Below, piece after piece: positions 42,556 to 51,011 of a stretch of DNA of 64,000 nt. The DNA comes from CAWATZ01 sp963784995 (lineage in GTDB: Bacteria > Planctomycetota > Planctomycetia > Gemmatales > Gemmataceae). The position numbers and the translations under genes are program-made. Numbering within the stretch: position 1 is the stretch's first letter; every line of letters starts with the position of its first letter. The notes under the pieces were generated by a model. It made no database searches and was not told where the DNA came from. It saw only the letters and a program-made list of their open reading frames with translations. Location of the stretch: the NCBI GenBank assembly GCA_963784995.1, contig CAWATZ010000003.1, forward strand, positions 1,302,001 to 1,366,000, read 5' to 3'.

Positions 42556-43754
42556 ATGCTCAACGCCATCATCACCTGGTCGCTGCACAATCGGCTGATT
42601 GTCATTGCCATCTCCCTGGGGTTTGTCTTCCTGGCGCCCTGTCGCTGCCCCAGCTGCCCATCGACGCCTTTCCCGACACGACTCCCGTTCAGGTGCAGAT
42701 CAACACCAGGGTCCCGGGCATGGCCCCCGAGGATATCGAGCACCTGGTCACCCAGCCGATCGAGCGCGAGATCGGCGGCTTGCCGCGCACCCCCCACGTC
42801 CGCTCCGTGAGCAAGTTCGGCCTGTCCCAGATCGTGGTCACCTTCGAGGACGGCACCGACATTTACTTTGCCCGCCAGCTGGTCAACGAGAAGCTGGGCA
42901 CGGTCAAGATGCACGAGAACGCCAAGCCAGTGATGGGTCCGGTGGCGACCGGGCTGGGCGAGGTGTTTCACTACGTCCTGAGCAGCAAGCACCGCAGCCT
43001 GACCGACCTGCGCACCATCCAGGACTGGCAGCTCAAGCTGGCCCTGCGGACCGTCCCCGGCACCGCCGAGATCAACGGCTGGGGCGGATACGAAAAGCAG
43101 TACCAGGTCCGCACCGACCCGCTCCTCCTGGTCAAGTACGATCTGACCTTTGACCAGGTCATGCAGGCGCTGCTGAACAACAACCTCAACGTGGGCGGTA
43201 GCACCCTTCAGCAGGCCGGCCAGGCCTTCCTGATCCAGGGGTTCGGCCACCTGCACGACGAACAGCAGATCCGCGACATCGTGGTCAGCACGCCGCGCAA
43301 GGGCGTCCCGGTGCGGATCAGCGACGTGGCCGAGGTGGTGCAAGGCCCCGGCGTCCCCACCGGCGCCGTCAGCTACCAGGGAGAGGGCGAAGCAGTGCTG
43401 GGCCTGGGTTTCATGCTCATGGGCGAGAACAGCCACCGCGTGACCACCCGGCTCAAGGAACGGCTGGAGGACGTCAAGAAAACCCTGCCTGCCGACGTCC
43501 GGGTGGACGTGGTCTACGACCGCACCCACCTGGTGGATCAGGTCATCGACACGGTCCGCAAGAACCTGTTCGAGGGCGGTCTGCTGGTGGTCGCCGTGCT
43601 GTTCCTGTTCCTGGGCAACCTGCGGGCCGGTCTGATCGTTGCGGTCGCCATTCCCGTTCTCGATGCTCTTTGCCTTCAGCGGCATGCTCCGCTTCGGCAT
43701 TGCCGGCAGCCTGCTCAGCCTGGGCGCCATCGACTTCGGCCTGGTGGTCGATAG
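42556..43754 (+). CDS. czcA: CzcA-type RND efflux pump, N-terminal part (frameshifted)
   Basis: ATG 42556 begins MLNAIITWSLHNRLIVIAIS, the typical first helix. Near 42640 the frame shifts by one base into SLPQLPIDAFPDTTPVQVQI, after which the pore domain runs cleanly (GLPRTPHVRSVSKFGLSQIV; NNLNVGGSTLQQ) to about 43655. There a second one-base shift, at ATTCCCGTTCTCG, moves the sense into the following reading frame. This half forms the first periplasmic pore domain and TM1-TM3. The frame after 43655 is noise. Confidence 0.8.
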
Positions 43755-45804
43755 CTCGGTGGTCATGATCGAGAATTGCGTGCGCCACCTGGCCCATGAC
43801 AAGGGGTCCCCCCGATCGCAGCAGGAGGTCATCCACGATGCGGCCCTGGAGGTCCGCAAGCCGACCATGTTCGGCGAGCTGATCATCATGATCGTCTATT
43901 TGCCGATCCTGACCCTGGAAGGCGTGGAAGGCAAGCTGTTTCGGCCGATGGCGCTGACGGTGATCTTCGCCCTGATCGGCTCGATGGTGCTGTCGCTGAC
44001 CTTGATGCCGGTGCTGGCCAGCCTGTTCTTGCCGCGGAAGATGGAAGAAAAAGACCCGCTGCTGGTCCGGCTGGCGCGCGTGCTTTACGCACCGCTGCTG
44101 AAGCTGTCGCTGCGGAACGGCGGCGTGGTGCTGGGGCTGACGGCGGCCGCGCTGGGACTGGCCGTGGTCATCGCCCGGGGCCTGGACAAGGAATTCGTTC
44201 CCCGGCTCTCGGAAGGAGCGTTTGTCCTCACCGTGTTCCGGATGCCGGGGACCGACATCCAGGAGGCGGTGCGCTACAACACCGCGATGGAACGGCTGGT
44301 GCTCAAGACGTTTCCCGATGAGGTCGCGCACGTCTGGTCCCGGTGCGGCACGGCCGAGGTCGCCACCGACCCGATGGGCCCCGAGGAGACAGACTTCTTC
44401 ATCACGCTCAAGCCGCGTTCCCAGTGGACGGCAGCAACGACGCAAGAGGAGCTGAAGAAGAAACTGGAGGCGTTGATTTCCGGAGAGGAGCCCGACCCGG
44501 CCACGAAGGCCCTGTACGAGCCGGTTTCGAGTATCGTTTCGGCCCTGGGGATGACGGGCCCTTCGCCCAACCCCTGGCTGGTAGGCTGGACGGCCGGCAG
44601 GGTTGTCGAAGCGAACACCCTGCGGCCCAGCGGCCTGCCTGGGCAGAAAGTGGAATATTCCCAGCCGATCGAGCAGCGCGTCAACGAAATGACTTCCGGA
44701 GTGAAGGGCCAAATTGCCGTGAAGGTCTTCGGCGACGATTTCAAAAAGTTGCAGCAGACGGCCGATGCGGTGGCGAAGGTCCTCAAAACGGTGCATGGGA
44801 CCACGAGCCTCCGGACCGAACAGAGCAGCGCCCAACCGGGCAGCGGCCAACCGGTGTTGCAGATCAAGGTGAACCAGGAACAGCTGGCGCGCTATGGGAT
44901 GTCGGCCCGGGCGGTGCTGGACGTGGTCGAGGCGCTGGGCGGCAAGCCGCTGGGCGACGTGCTGGAGGAACCCTACCGCTTCCCGCTGGTCCTGCGTCTG
45001 CCGGAAAAGGTGCGTGGGTCCATCGAGGAGATTCGCGCCCTCCCGATCCAGACGCCGACCGGGGAGCGCGTGCCCCTGGCCCGGCTGGCCGACGTCCAGG
45101 TCCTCGAGGGGCCGGCCAAGATCTTTCGGGAGGGCGGCCAGCGCCGGCTCAACGTGACGTGTAACGTCGAGGACCGGGGCATCGGCAGCTTCGTGGACGA
45201 GGCCCGCCGCAAGGTCGAGGCCCAGGTGAAGTTGCCCGAGGGCCGCTACCGGATCGAGTGGGGCGGCCAGTTCGAGAACATGGAACGGGCCACAACCCGG
45301 CTGTGGCTTGTGGTCCCGATCGCCCTGGTGCTGATCTTTGGCCTGCTGTACGTCACCTACAACGACCTCGGCGACGTCTGCCTGGTCTTCCTGGCGGTGC
45401 CGTTCGCCTGCGTCGGCGGCGTGGTGGCCCTGTGGCTCCGCGACCTGCCGTTCTCGATCTCGGCCGGCGTCGGCTTCATCGCGCTGTCCGGGGTCTCGGT
45501 GCTGAACAGCATGGTGCTGGTGACGTTCATTCGCCAGCTGTTCAGCCGGGGCGCGAACATGGACTGGGCCATCCAGGAGGCGGCCCTGACCCGGCTGCGG
45601 CCGGTGCTGATGACGGCCCTGGTGGCCGGCCTGGGCTTTGTGCCGATGGCGCTGAGCACGGGCGTGGGGGCCGAGGTGCAGCGGCCGCTGGCGACGGTGG
45701 TGATCGGCGGCGTGATCAGCAGCACGCTGCTGACGCTGCTGGTGCTGCCGGTGCTGTACCACTACTTCGGCTCACGCCGCCGGGCAGCGGTTGGGCACGA
45801 GTGA
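43639..45804 (+). CDS. czcA: CzcA-type RND efflux pump, C-terminal part
   Basis: Sense starts at SMLFAFSGM, continuing TM3. TM4 has the proton-relay motif AIDFGLVVDSSVVMIEN of heavy-metal RND pumps (the Co/Zn/Cd-like DFGxxVD...EN pattern). The second pore domain and TM7-TM12 follow. Joined length is about 1,080 residues, normal for CzcA. No CzcB adaptor or CzcC outer-membrane gene is adjacent. It likely exports divalent metal ions from periplasm or cytoplasm if repaired. The nicotinate phosphoribosyltransferase-like gene starts 16 bp after it. Confidence 0.85.
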   Translation: MRSPFPFSMLFAFSGMLRFGIAGSLLSLGAIDFGLVVDSSVVMIENCVRHLAHDKGSPRSQQEVIHDAALEVRKPTMFGELIIMIVYLPILTLEGVEGKLFRPMALTVIFALIGSMVLSLTLMPVLASLFLPRKMEEKDPLLVRLARVLYAPLLKLSLRNGGVVLGLTAAALGLAVVIARGLDKEFVPRLSEGAFVLTVFRMPGTDIQEAVRYNTAMERLVLKTFPDEVAHVWSRCGTAEVATDPMGPEETDFFITLKPRSQWTAATTQEELKKKLEALISGEEPDPATKALYEPVSSIVSALGMTGPSPNPWLVGWTAGRVVEANTLRPSGLPGQKVEYSQPIEQRVNEMTSGVKGQIAVKVFGDDFKKLQQTADAVAKVLKTVHGTTSLRTEQSSAQPGSGQPVLQIKVNQEQLARYGMSARAVLDVVEALGGKPLGDVLEEPYRFPLVLRLPEKVRGSIEEIRALPIQTPTGERVPLARLADVQVLEGPAKIFREGGQRRLNVTCNVEDRGIGSFVDEARRKVEAQVKLPEGRYRIEWGGQFENMERATTRLWLVVPIALVLIFGLLYVTYNDLGDVCLVFLAVPFACVGGVVALWLRDLPFSISAGVGFIALSGVSVLNSMVLVTFIRQLFSRGANMDWAIQEAALTRLRPVLMTALVAGLGFVPMALSTGVGAEVQRPLATVVIGGVISSTLLTLLVLPVLYHYFGSRRRAAVGHE

Positions 45805-45819
45805 AAGGGAGTCGAACCG

Positions 45820-46153
45820 ATGAAGCAATCCTCCGACGCCTTCGCTGCCCGGCGCGGAACTGCGCGAAGAGTTCCTGGCCCGCCATTTCCTTCTGGGCGG
45901 CTGGCCGGGAGCCACCGACACCTACAAGCGGACGATGTGGGCCGCCGTGCCGGACGTGGCCCTGGCCCGCGCCTGTTACACCCTGACCATGCGCAAGGGA
46001 CTTCCCGAGAAGGGCGCGGGCAACCAGCTCATCATGGCCGGCCACGAGGCCATGCTCGCTCAGTGGTTCCACCGACCGCTGCGGCGACGCGACATCGAGC
46101 TGGCCGGCAAGTGGTACAGCGAGCGCCTCCGCCGTGCGGGCCTATCCCTGTGA
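45820..46153 (+). CDS. pncB: Nicotinate phosphoribosyltransferase-like, N-terminal part (frameshifted)
   Basis: ATG 45820 follows AAAGGGAG. After a few codons the frame shifts near 45848, giving GAELREEFLARHFLLGGWPG and then ATDTYKRTMWAAVPD, the Asp-Tyr-Tyr-like opening of NAPRTase. A second shift near 46130, at CTCCGCCGTGCGG, moves the sense to the frame starting at 46134. With two one-base errors in 330 bp, this part is either badly assembled or decayed. Confidence 0.65.
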
Positions 46154-47309
46154 GGTCTGGCAGTCGCTGCTCGACAGTCAGCCCGGCGACGAGATTCAAC
46201 TGCCCATCGACGTTTACGGCTTTGCCGGCGGCCAGACGTTCCTGGCGGGCATGCCGTGCCTGGCGTTCGAGGGCCCCGGCGGGCTGGTGTCCTACCTGGA
46301 ACCGGCGATGTGCCGCTACTTCGCCCCGATCATCCAGGCGACCAAGGGCCGGCTCATGCACCTGGCCACGCCGCGCGACGCCGAGTTCGGTTTGCGAGCC
46401 GCCCCGAATGAGCTGACCAACCTTGTCCTGCTCCTGGCCCGCTACGTCGGCGGCCGGGGGCAGCTCACCTCCAACGACACCGCGGAGTTCCTTTATCCGG
46501 AACTGTTCCGCTCCATCGGCACCATCGGCCATGAGATGATGTGCGCGGGTCAGTCGTTTGACCGCTCCCTGGGCGAGGCCGAGTACGAGATGATGGAACG
46601 GTTCGTCTCGTCCATGGGACAGGCCGCCCTGCTGTGCGACCTCGTCGATGCCGAGACGGTCGGCCTGGAGAACGCCCTGCGCGTGATGAAGGCCCACCCC
46701 GACAACAAGCAGGTCGGCATCCGCGTGGACAGCGGCGACATCCCCGGACAGTGCGTGCTCTATTTCCAGCGCATGAAACAGGAAGGGCTGACCGGGCGAA
46801 CCATTGTCTTCGAGGATGAGGTGACGCCGGACACGGTCCGCCACGTGTGCAACGTCTTCCGCAAGGAAACCGGCGAGGAGCCGACCATGCTCTTTCCCGG
46901 CGCCGGCGGCTACTGGTGGCGGCTGGTGCATCGCGACACCGTGGCGGCTGCGTTCAAGCGCTCCGCGACGGGCGACCATCCCAACGTCAAGTTCTCCAAC
47001 TCGCCGGGCAAGGAATCGCTGGGAGGATACTTGAGGGTCTTTGCCCGTGGGGACACACTCATTGTCGCCGACGCTTCCGAAGCACCAGCCGGAGAACCGC
47101 TGTTCGTGCCGCTGGTGCGGCAAGGGCGGATCGTCTACCACGAATCGTTCCCGGAGCAGGCCGACCGGGCCGAGTACACCTGGGGCCGGTACGTGCGCTG
47201 GGAGCTGTCGCCGAAGGTTCAGGAATTCATGGGTCGCTTCCGTGCCATGCGGTATCGCGAGGTGGCCGAGGCGCGGCAGCGCCTGGAAGATGACAAGGTG
47301 ACAAGGTGA
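46134..47309 (+). CDS. pncB: Nicotinate phosphoribosyltransferase-like, main part
   Basis: NAPRTase joins nicotinate and PRPP to form nicotinate mononucleotide for NAD salvage. The family's blocks are seen: AFEGPGGLVSYLEP, GTIGHEMMCAGQSF, then GIRVDSGDIPGQ (phosphoribosyl/acid binding) and FPGAGGYWWRLVHRD. Residues are more diverged than in enteric PncB, so a related phosphoribosyltransferase (for example NAMPT-like) is possible. The last codons DDKVTR and the TGA stop lie inside the TGACAAGG array, so the repeat has replaced the original end. Confidence 0.75.
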   Translation: MRAYPCEVWQSLLDSQPGDEIQLPIDVYGFAGGQTFLAGMPCLAFEGPGGLVSYLEPAMCRYFAPIIQATKGRLMHLATPRDAEFGLRAAPNELTNLVLLLARYVGGRGQLTSNDTAEFLYPELFRSIGTIGHEMMCAGQSFDRSLGEAEYEMMERFVSSMGQAALLCDLVDAETVGLENALRVMKAHPDNKQVGIRVDSGDIPGQCVLYFQRMKQEGLTGRTIVFEDEVTPDTVRHVCNVFRKETGEEPTMLFPGAGGYWWRLVHRDTVAAAFKRSATGDHPNVKFSNSPGKESLGGYLRVFARGDTLIVADASEAPAGEPLFVPLVRQGRIVYHESFPEQADRAEYTWGRYVRWELSPKVQEFMGRFRAMRYREVAEARQRLEDDKVTR

Positions 47310-47452
47310 CAAGGTGACAAGGTGACAAGACAAAGGCCACCCCGGGTTGCGCTGCGCTCCACCCGGGGCTTTAGTCCCAAAACCGGAGTAAAGCCCCGGG
47401 TGGAGCGCAGCGCAACCCGGGGTGGCCTTTGTCACCTTGTCACCTTGTCACC
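47291..47452. terminator. Bidirectional hairpin with TGACAAGG arrays at both ends
   Basis: Four and a half TGACAAGG copies (47291-47330), then a long palindrome with arms AAAGGCCACCCCGGGTTGCG and its complement, then three TTGTCACC copies (47429-47452). The stop codons of both convergent genes lie in the arrays. It would end transcription and translation in both directions, so I call it a likely bidirectional terminator. There is no U-run, so Rho-independent action in the usual sense is not shown. Confidence 0.6.
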
Positions 47453-48474
47453 GAAGAGTCCTCGGGGCGAACCACCGGAGACACCTCCTCGGGTGAGCCG
47501 TGAAAGACCCGGACGCAGTTGCGACCGGCACGCTTGGCCTCGTAGGCGGCGTGGTCGGCTGCGGCCAGAAGCACCTCCGCCGAGCTGCCGCGCTCCGGCA
47601 CCGTCGAGGCCACGCCCACGCTGATGGTGACCCGATCACGCACGGGGGAGCAAGCGTGTTCCAGCTTCAGGTCCTCGATGCTCTTGCGCAGGGTCTCCGC
47701 GACCAGGGCGGCCCCGCGCAAACCAGTGTGCGCCAGCAGGACCACAAACTCCTCGCCGCCGTAGCGGGCCACGCAGTCGCCGGGCCGCCGGGTCAGGGCA
47801 TTGAGCGTCCCGGCCACCTGCTGCAAGCATTTGTCCCCCTGCGGATGTCCGTAATAGTCGTTGTAGTATTTGAAGAAGTCGATGTCGATCAGCATCATCG
47901 ACAGCGGCAGCACCGCCCGGGCGGCCCGGCCCCATTCCTGGGTAATGAGGATGTTGAAGAAGCGGCGGTTGGCGATGCCGGTCAGCTCGTCCAGGATCGA
48001 CATCCGCTGCAGCTCCTCGTTGAGACGCTTGAGCTGCTGCGTCACGTGGACCAGCTCCCGCTCGCGCAGCTTGCGGTTGTCCAGCTGCCGCTTCAGGTTG
48101 GCCGCGGAACGGACCCGGGCCAGCAGTTCGGTGACGCTGAAGGGCTTGGTGATGTAATCGCAGGCCCCGGCCGCGAAGGCCCTCTCCAGGGTCACCTCGT
48201 CTGTAACGGCGGTCAGGATCAGCACGGCCGTGTCCGCCAGGTGGGGCGTGGACTTGATGAGCCGACACACCTCGATGCCGTCCAGCCCGGGCATGCTCAG
48301 ATCAGTCAGGACGACGTCGAACCGGGGTTCGGCCCTGGGATCCGCCGCCCCCAGGATGTCCAGGGCCATTTGCCCATTCTCCGCCGTTTCGACTTCCGGA
48401 TAGCCGTGCGAATGGAGCAACAATTGCAGGCTCCGGCGCGTGTCGGCGCAATCCTCGACGATTAGCACGTGCAC
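47440..48474 (-). CDS. Response regulator with GGDEF domain (diguanylate cyclase)
   Basis: Residues 1-125 are a receiver domain with the phosphoacceptor Asp in LTDLSMPGLDG near 57 and the Lys in ITKPFSV. A short coiled linker follows, then a GGDEF domain with GGEEF near 236. RPGD sits five residues before it, which is the c-di-GMP inhibitory site. So it should make c-di-GMP when phosphorylated and be feedback-inhibited. The start is GTG 48474 after AAAGGAGG. The partner kinase is not in the window. It ends inside the octamer array. Confidence 0.9.
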   Translation of the reverse strand: MHVLIVEDCADTRRSLQLLLHSHGYPEVETAENGQMALDILGAADPRAEPRFDVVLTDLSMPGLDGIEVCRLIKSTPHLADTAVLILTAVTDEVTLERAFAAGACDYITKPFSVTELLARVRSAANLKRQLDNRKLRERELVHVTQQLKRLNEELQRMSILDELTGIANRRFFNILITQEWGRAARAVLPLSMMLIDIDFFKYYNDYYGHPQGDKCLQQVAGTLNALTRRPGDCVARYGGEEFVVLLAHTGLRGAALVAETLRKSIEDLKLEHACSPVRDRVTISVGVASTVPERGSSAEVLLAAADHAAYEAKRAGRNCVRVFHGSPEEVSPVVRPEDSSVTR

Positions 48475-48774
48475 GCGACCTCCTTTCACAACCAGGGACC
48501 CTCGTGAACCGAGCGACTGCAACGCAACCGTGACGTTGCTGCCTCCCTGCCGTGGCAGGAAATGAGCAATCGTCTTCCTCCCGGCTCCATTTCGTCCGTT
48601 AATTAACTCTAGTGCAAAGTGCGTGCCGGTGCGCTGAAGGTATGCAGTCAGCAGAGAATTCCTCTGCGCGCTGAAAAAGAGACTTTCCTCTGACGCTGAA
48701 AAAAAGTGACAGAGTCAGGCCGATCGAGGGCAGTATAATGGTGCCAGCCCAACCGGTCAGGAGGACCACGGCCC
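48475..48774. promoter_or_regulatory. Divergent promoter region of the cyclase and sigma-factor genes
   Basis: No gene is seen in 300 bp. A perfect TATAAT at 48734-48739 lies 36 bp upstream of the sigma-factor ATG, and CAGGAGGACC gives a strong ribosome binding site. GTGACA at 48706-48711 is too far for a normal -35. The AT-rich TTAATTAAC near 48600 may belong to the minus-strand promoter. Confidence 0.4.
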
Positions 48775-50871
48775 ATGACCATCGGACAGCTTCCCTCCCT
48801 TCTGCGCTCTCTGCGTCGTCTGAGTGACGCGACCGGAGCAGCGGCCCCCGGCGACGGGACCTTGCTGGAGCGCTTTGTGCGTGATGGCGACGAGGACGCC
48901 TTCACCGAGCTGGTGCGGCGCCACGGGCCGATGGTGCTGGGCGTCTGCCGGCGCGTCCTGGGCGGGTGGCACGAGGCCGAGGACGCCTTCCAGACGACCT
49001 TCCTGCTGCTGGTGCGCAAGGCCGGCCAGCTCCGGCAGCCCGACGCCCTGGGCCCCTTCTTGCACGGCGTCGCCTACCGGACCGCCCTGAAGGCACGCAC
49101 TCAGGCCCGCCGCCGCCGTGACCGGGAACAGCCGCTGCAGGAGCATTCCGCTCCGGTCCGGGAGGATGTGGTCTGGCGGGAGCTGGCAAGCGTGCTGGAC
49201 AGCGCCATCTCGCAGCTGCCGATCCGTTACCGGACCCCATTCATCCTCTGCTATCTGCAAGGCCTGACGGGGAACGAGGCCGCCCGGCAGCTGGGTTGTG
49301 CCCCTGGCACGATCGGCACGCGCCTGGCCCGGGCCCGGGAGTGGCTGCGAGTCCGCCTGGCGCGCCGGGGTGTGACCCTCTCGGCCGCGATGGTGTCGAG
49401 CCTGCTGATCGACCAATCCCTGTCTGCTGCCGTTCCGTTCGGACTGATCCACAAAGCCGTTGCCGCTGCCACGGGCACGGTGCCGGCCGCGGTTGCCCTG
49501 TTGCTGAAAGGAGTCTGCCAGAGCATGTTCCTGGACAAGATCCGAGTCGTTCTGCTGACGCTGACCGCCCTCACCGTCGTCGGGCTGGGGAGCGGCACCG
49601 TGCTGTACCGGGCCCTGGGAGAGGAACCGCCCCGGGTGGTCGAACCTCCGCCTCCCTCGCGGCCGGCACCCCCTGTCGTGCCTCCGGCCGTGGCTGCCCC
49701 TCCCGTCAAGGAAGAGAGGCCGACTGCAACATACCGTACGCCAAACTTCCTGGTCACGGCACCGTCGCAGCGCATGGCGCAGCTGATCGGAGCCTCTGCG
49801 GAACGCCACCGCACGGACCAGGCCTTGACCTGGCTGAGGAAGGAGTTGCCTGCCTGGTCGAAGCCCTGTCCCATCCGGGTCACCGTCTCGATGGCCGGCT
49901 CCGGCGGGGCCACGTCCTTTGCCTTCGACAATGGCCGGGTTCTCAGCATGGACATGCACGTCGAGGGGACCCTGGACCAGTTGCTGGCGTCCGTCGTGCC
50001 GCATGAAGTGACGCATACGATCTTGGCTTCTCACTTCCGCTGCCCCATCCCGCGCTGGGCCGACGAGGGCGTCGCCGTGATGAGCGAGGACGACGTGGAA
50101 AAAAAACGCCAGCAGAAGATGATCCAGGAAATTCTCGACACCCCCGGCCGGGCCATCCCGCTGAAACGGCTGCTGACGCTGACGCAGTATCCTCCGGACG
50201 TGATGGTGGTGTTCGCCGAAGGGTACTCTCTGACCCGCTTCCTCGTTGGCCAGCGGGACAATCAGACGTTCCTCCGGTTCGTCAAGGACGGCATGAAAGA
50301 TGGGTGGGACAAGGCCGTCAAGGAACATTACGATCTGGCCAACGTCGAGGCGCTGGAGGCGGCCTGGCTGGCCAAGGTCCGCGGCAAAGGGACCAAGATC
50401 ACCCCTGAACCGGAGCCCAAGGTTGCCCTGCCCAAAGGGCCGGGGCCTATCACCACACGGGCGGTCGTCACCGATCTGGGAAAGCTCGGGGTGCAGTATC
50501 TGGTCCATTACTACCGCCCGGTGACGATGAAGGAGAGCAAGGAGGGCGAGCCTCTTGTTCATCCGGTCACCACTTACGTCCGGGGAGTCACGGCAGCCTG
50601 GAAGCTGCACGATCTCGACCAGGTGAGCGCGTTTGACGTTCACGGCAAGCCGATCGAGGAGACGCGCCTCCGGAAGCTGCTGGCCCGCGAGACGACGGTG
50701 GTGGTGTCCGCTGACGGCAAGCCGGTTGCTCCGTTCTATCTGAGTGTCCTCAAGGAGGGAACGATCGTCCTGGTGCTTCCTCAAGCGAAGACCGCTCCCA
50801 CTCCCGCTGCGCCCCCTGCGCCTCCCGTCCATCCACTGCCCTGCACGGTGCCGGCCCCGGTCGATCCCTGA
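48775..50871 (+). CDS. ECF sigma factor fused to a membrane-anchored metallopeptidase-like domain
   Basis: Residues 25-100 are sigma-70 region 2 (DEDAFTELVRRHGPMVLGVC), 155-205 region 4 (LPIRYRTPFILCYLQGLTGN, then a helix-turn-helix). A transmembrane helix (VVLLTLTALTVVGLGSG) lies near 260-280, a proline-rich linker near 290-320, and an outer domain with HEVTH near 409 and WADEGVAV near 428, the pattern of zinc metallopeptidases (HExxH plus downstream Glu). The last 150 residues are beta-rich. Fused sigma-TM-sensor proteins are known in planctomycetes; the peptidase-like sensor is the notable part. It may be released by proteolysis or sense extracellular protein. Confidence 0.85.
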   Translation: MTIGQLPSLLRSLRRLSDATGAAAPGDGTLLERFVRDGDEDAFTELVRRHGPMVLGVCRRVLGGWHEAEDAFQTTFLLLVRKAGQLRQPDALGPFLHGVAYRTALKARTQARRRRDREQPLQEHSAPVREDVVWRELASVLDSAISQLPIRYRTPFILCYLQGLTGNEAARQLGCAPGTIGTRLARAREWLRVRLARRGVTLSAAMVSSLLIDQSLSAAVPFGLIHKAVAAATGTVPAAVALLLKGVCQSMFLDKIRVVLLTLTALTVVGLGSGTVLYRALGEEPPRVVEPPPPSRPAPPVVPPAVAAPPVKEERPTATYRTPNFLVTAPSQRMAQLIGASAERHRTDQALTWLRKELPAWSKPCPIRVTVSMAGSGGATSFAFDNGRVLSMDMHVEGTLDQLLASVVPHEVTHTILASHFRCPIPRWADEGVAVMSEDDVEKKRQQKMIQEILDTPGRAIPLKRLLTLTQYPPDVMVVFAEGYSLTRFLVGQRDNQTFLRFVKDGMKDGWDKAVKEHYDLANVEALEAAWLAKVRGKGTKITPEPEPKVALPKGPGPITTRAVVTDLGKLGVQYLVHYYRPVTMKESKEGEPLVHPVTTYVRGVTAAWKLHDLDQVSAFDVHGKPIEETRLRKLLARETTVVVSADGKPVAPFYLSVLKEGTIVLVLPQAKTAPTPAAPPAPPVHPLPCTVPAPVDP

Positions 50872-50924
50872 CGCAACGGCAGAAATGCACAAGGCTCAGG
50901 AAGAATCCTGAGGGTGCCTCGGGA

Positions 50925-50999
50925 TTTTGGCGAGCCCGGGGGCGTCAGCCCGCCGGTGCTTGCGTTACCGGCGGGCTGACGCCGCGCCGCTCGCCAAAA
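50925..50999. repeat. Palindromic element between the sigma-factor and FAD oxidoreductase genes
   Basis: TTTTGGCGAGC on the left matches GCTCGCCAAAA at the right; the inner arms are GGCGTCAGCCCGCCGGT and its near-complement. It lies between the convergent ends of two genes and would terminate either as a hairpin. A second small hairpin (CTCAGG ... CCTGAG) precedes it. Confidence 0.8.
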
Positions 51000-51011
51000 A
51001 GTTACCGCTAC

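Noticed and set aside
43543..45762. 739-codon minus-strand frame opposite czcA
   Set aside because: His/Gln/Arg-rich antisense shadow; the plus strand encodes RND transporter motifs.
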